A DNA stretch of 64,000 nucleotides from Muribaculaceae bacterium Isolate-110 (HZI) (lineage in GTDB: Bacteria > Bacteroidota > Bacteroidia > Bacteroidales > Muribaculaceae), in the NCBI GenBank assembly GCA_003762875.1, contig RIBL01000011.1:1-64000 (forward strand), in the 5' to 3' direction. This document shows, piece by piece, positions 63,638 through 64,000 of this stretch. The notes under the pieces were generated by a model. The model saw nothing but the letters and a program-made list of their open reading frames with translations. It ran no database searches and was not told the origin of the DNA. Within the stretch, counting starts at the first letter, position 1, and every line of letters begins with the position of its first letter. Made by a program: the position numbers and the translations under genes.

Positions 63638-64000
63638 ATGTCCACAAAGAATCACACTCACGAAACCGCAATATTCGATCTGTGGCTCAACTGGGTCATC
63701 GCAGGAGGCGCACTGAGCCTGCCCATACTGCTGAGCGTATACATCCGGCCGCTCCTTATCCCCCTTATATCGCTGGCCCTTGCCTGCGGTCTGCTTGCAT
63801 ATGACCGAGCGTCGCTGCGTTCGCACACTGCCGTTTGTCCGCTCATACTCACCATCGCCACACGTTCACTGTTTTACTCCGCCATTATAATGATTATAAT
63901 AAGTATTATCTATGCTCGCGGAGTCATCTGGTATCTGTATGACGACGAAACAATCAACACCGCCATACCCTTTGTGACACTGCTCATAGTGGCTCCGGTG
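63638..64000 (+). CDS. Membrane protein of unknown function (partial, runs off window)
   Basis: ATG at 63638 opens a frame that continues to the window end (121 codons seen). The sequence begins MSTKNHTHETAIFDLWLNWV and contains at least three hydrophobic helices (about 17-35, 36-55, 75-95) with a fourth starting at the edge. The N-terminal His/Thr segment is polar. It could be the membrane part of a larger sensor or regulator, but the visible part matches nothing I recognise. Confidence 0.6.
   Translation, partial: MSTKNHTHETAIFDLWLNWVIAGGALSLPILLSVYIRPLLIPLISLALACGLLAYDRASLRSHTAVCPLILTIATRSLFYSAIIMIIISIIYARGVIWYLYDDETINTAIPFVTLLIVAPV

Overview
The window reads as a Bacteroidales chromosome segment, most likely of the Muribaculaceae type. 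Supporting signs are SusC/SusD pairs, a hybrid two-component regulator, lipoproteins with Bacteroidetes-style lipoboxes, and promoters of the TTTG-N19/20-TAnnTTTG form upstream of many genes. No rRNA or tRNA was seen, so the family-level placement is an inference from gene content and codon style.

Layout. (1) 1-5200: an AT-richer accessory island with the edge of an unknown gene, an AAA_14/DUF4143 ATPase, a roughly 0.9 kb non-coding stretch with promoters and hairpins, an AbiH abortive-infection gene and a large HNH-like zinc-knuckle protein. (2) 5495-7534: an EamA transporter facing a SanA-like protein that carries an extra C-terminal Ig-like domain. (3) 7806-15764: a four-gene operon encoding a TonB-dependent receptor, a DUF4876 lipoprotein, a DUF6850-type beta-barrel and a secreted caspase/gingipain-fold protein with HEAT-like repeats. 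Its ligand is unknown, and it is my leading candidate for an undescribed system. (4) 15854-26329: mostly housekeeping and single genes (gamma-carbonic anhydrase, aminopeptidase P, a MITE, a His/Lys-rich lipoprotein, GH43, a degenerate adenylation-domain protein, SPOR lipoprotein, threonine ammonia-lyase, thioredoxin, DJ-1 protein, ApbE). (5) 26330-27008: two tiny ORFs. (6) 27009-50280: a complete polysaccharide utilisation locus whose enzyme set (BACON-GH5, PA14-GH31, GH2, GH3) matches xyloglucan degradation. SusC, SusD, two surface glycan-binding lipoproteins and GH5 are read leftwards; the HTCS regulator and GH31-GH2-GH3 are read rightwards. (7) 50498-52734: a porin and a Gate-domain membrane protein. 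(8) 52861-55106: ahpC-ahpF. (9) 55469-58178: rseC-rnfB-rnfC, ending at a terminator with no rnfD/G/E/A behind it. (10) 58401-64000: a TlpA-like lipoprotein, a coiled-coil protein, a DPP-IV-type peptidase and the start of a membrane protein.

How the parts fit. In the glycan locus, surface lipoproteins and GH5 would bind and cut the backbone outside the cell. SusC/SusD would import oligosaccharides, and GH31, GH2 and GH3 would remove xylose, galactose and glucose in the periplasm, with the HTCS sensing a fragment. The ahpCF, thioredoxin, rnf and apbE genes are redox functions; ApbE would flavinylate Rnf subunits that are not encoded here.

Intergenic DNA is rich in long, often near-perfect hairpins between convergent genes. 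Several share ACAAAAG/CTTTTGT words.
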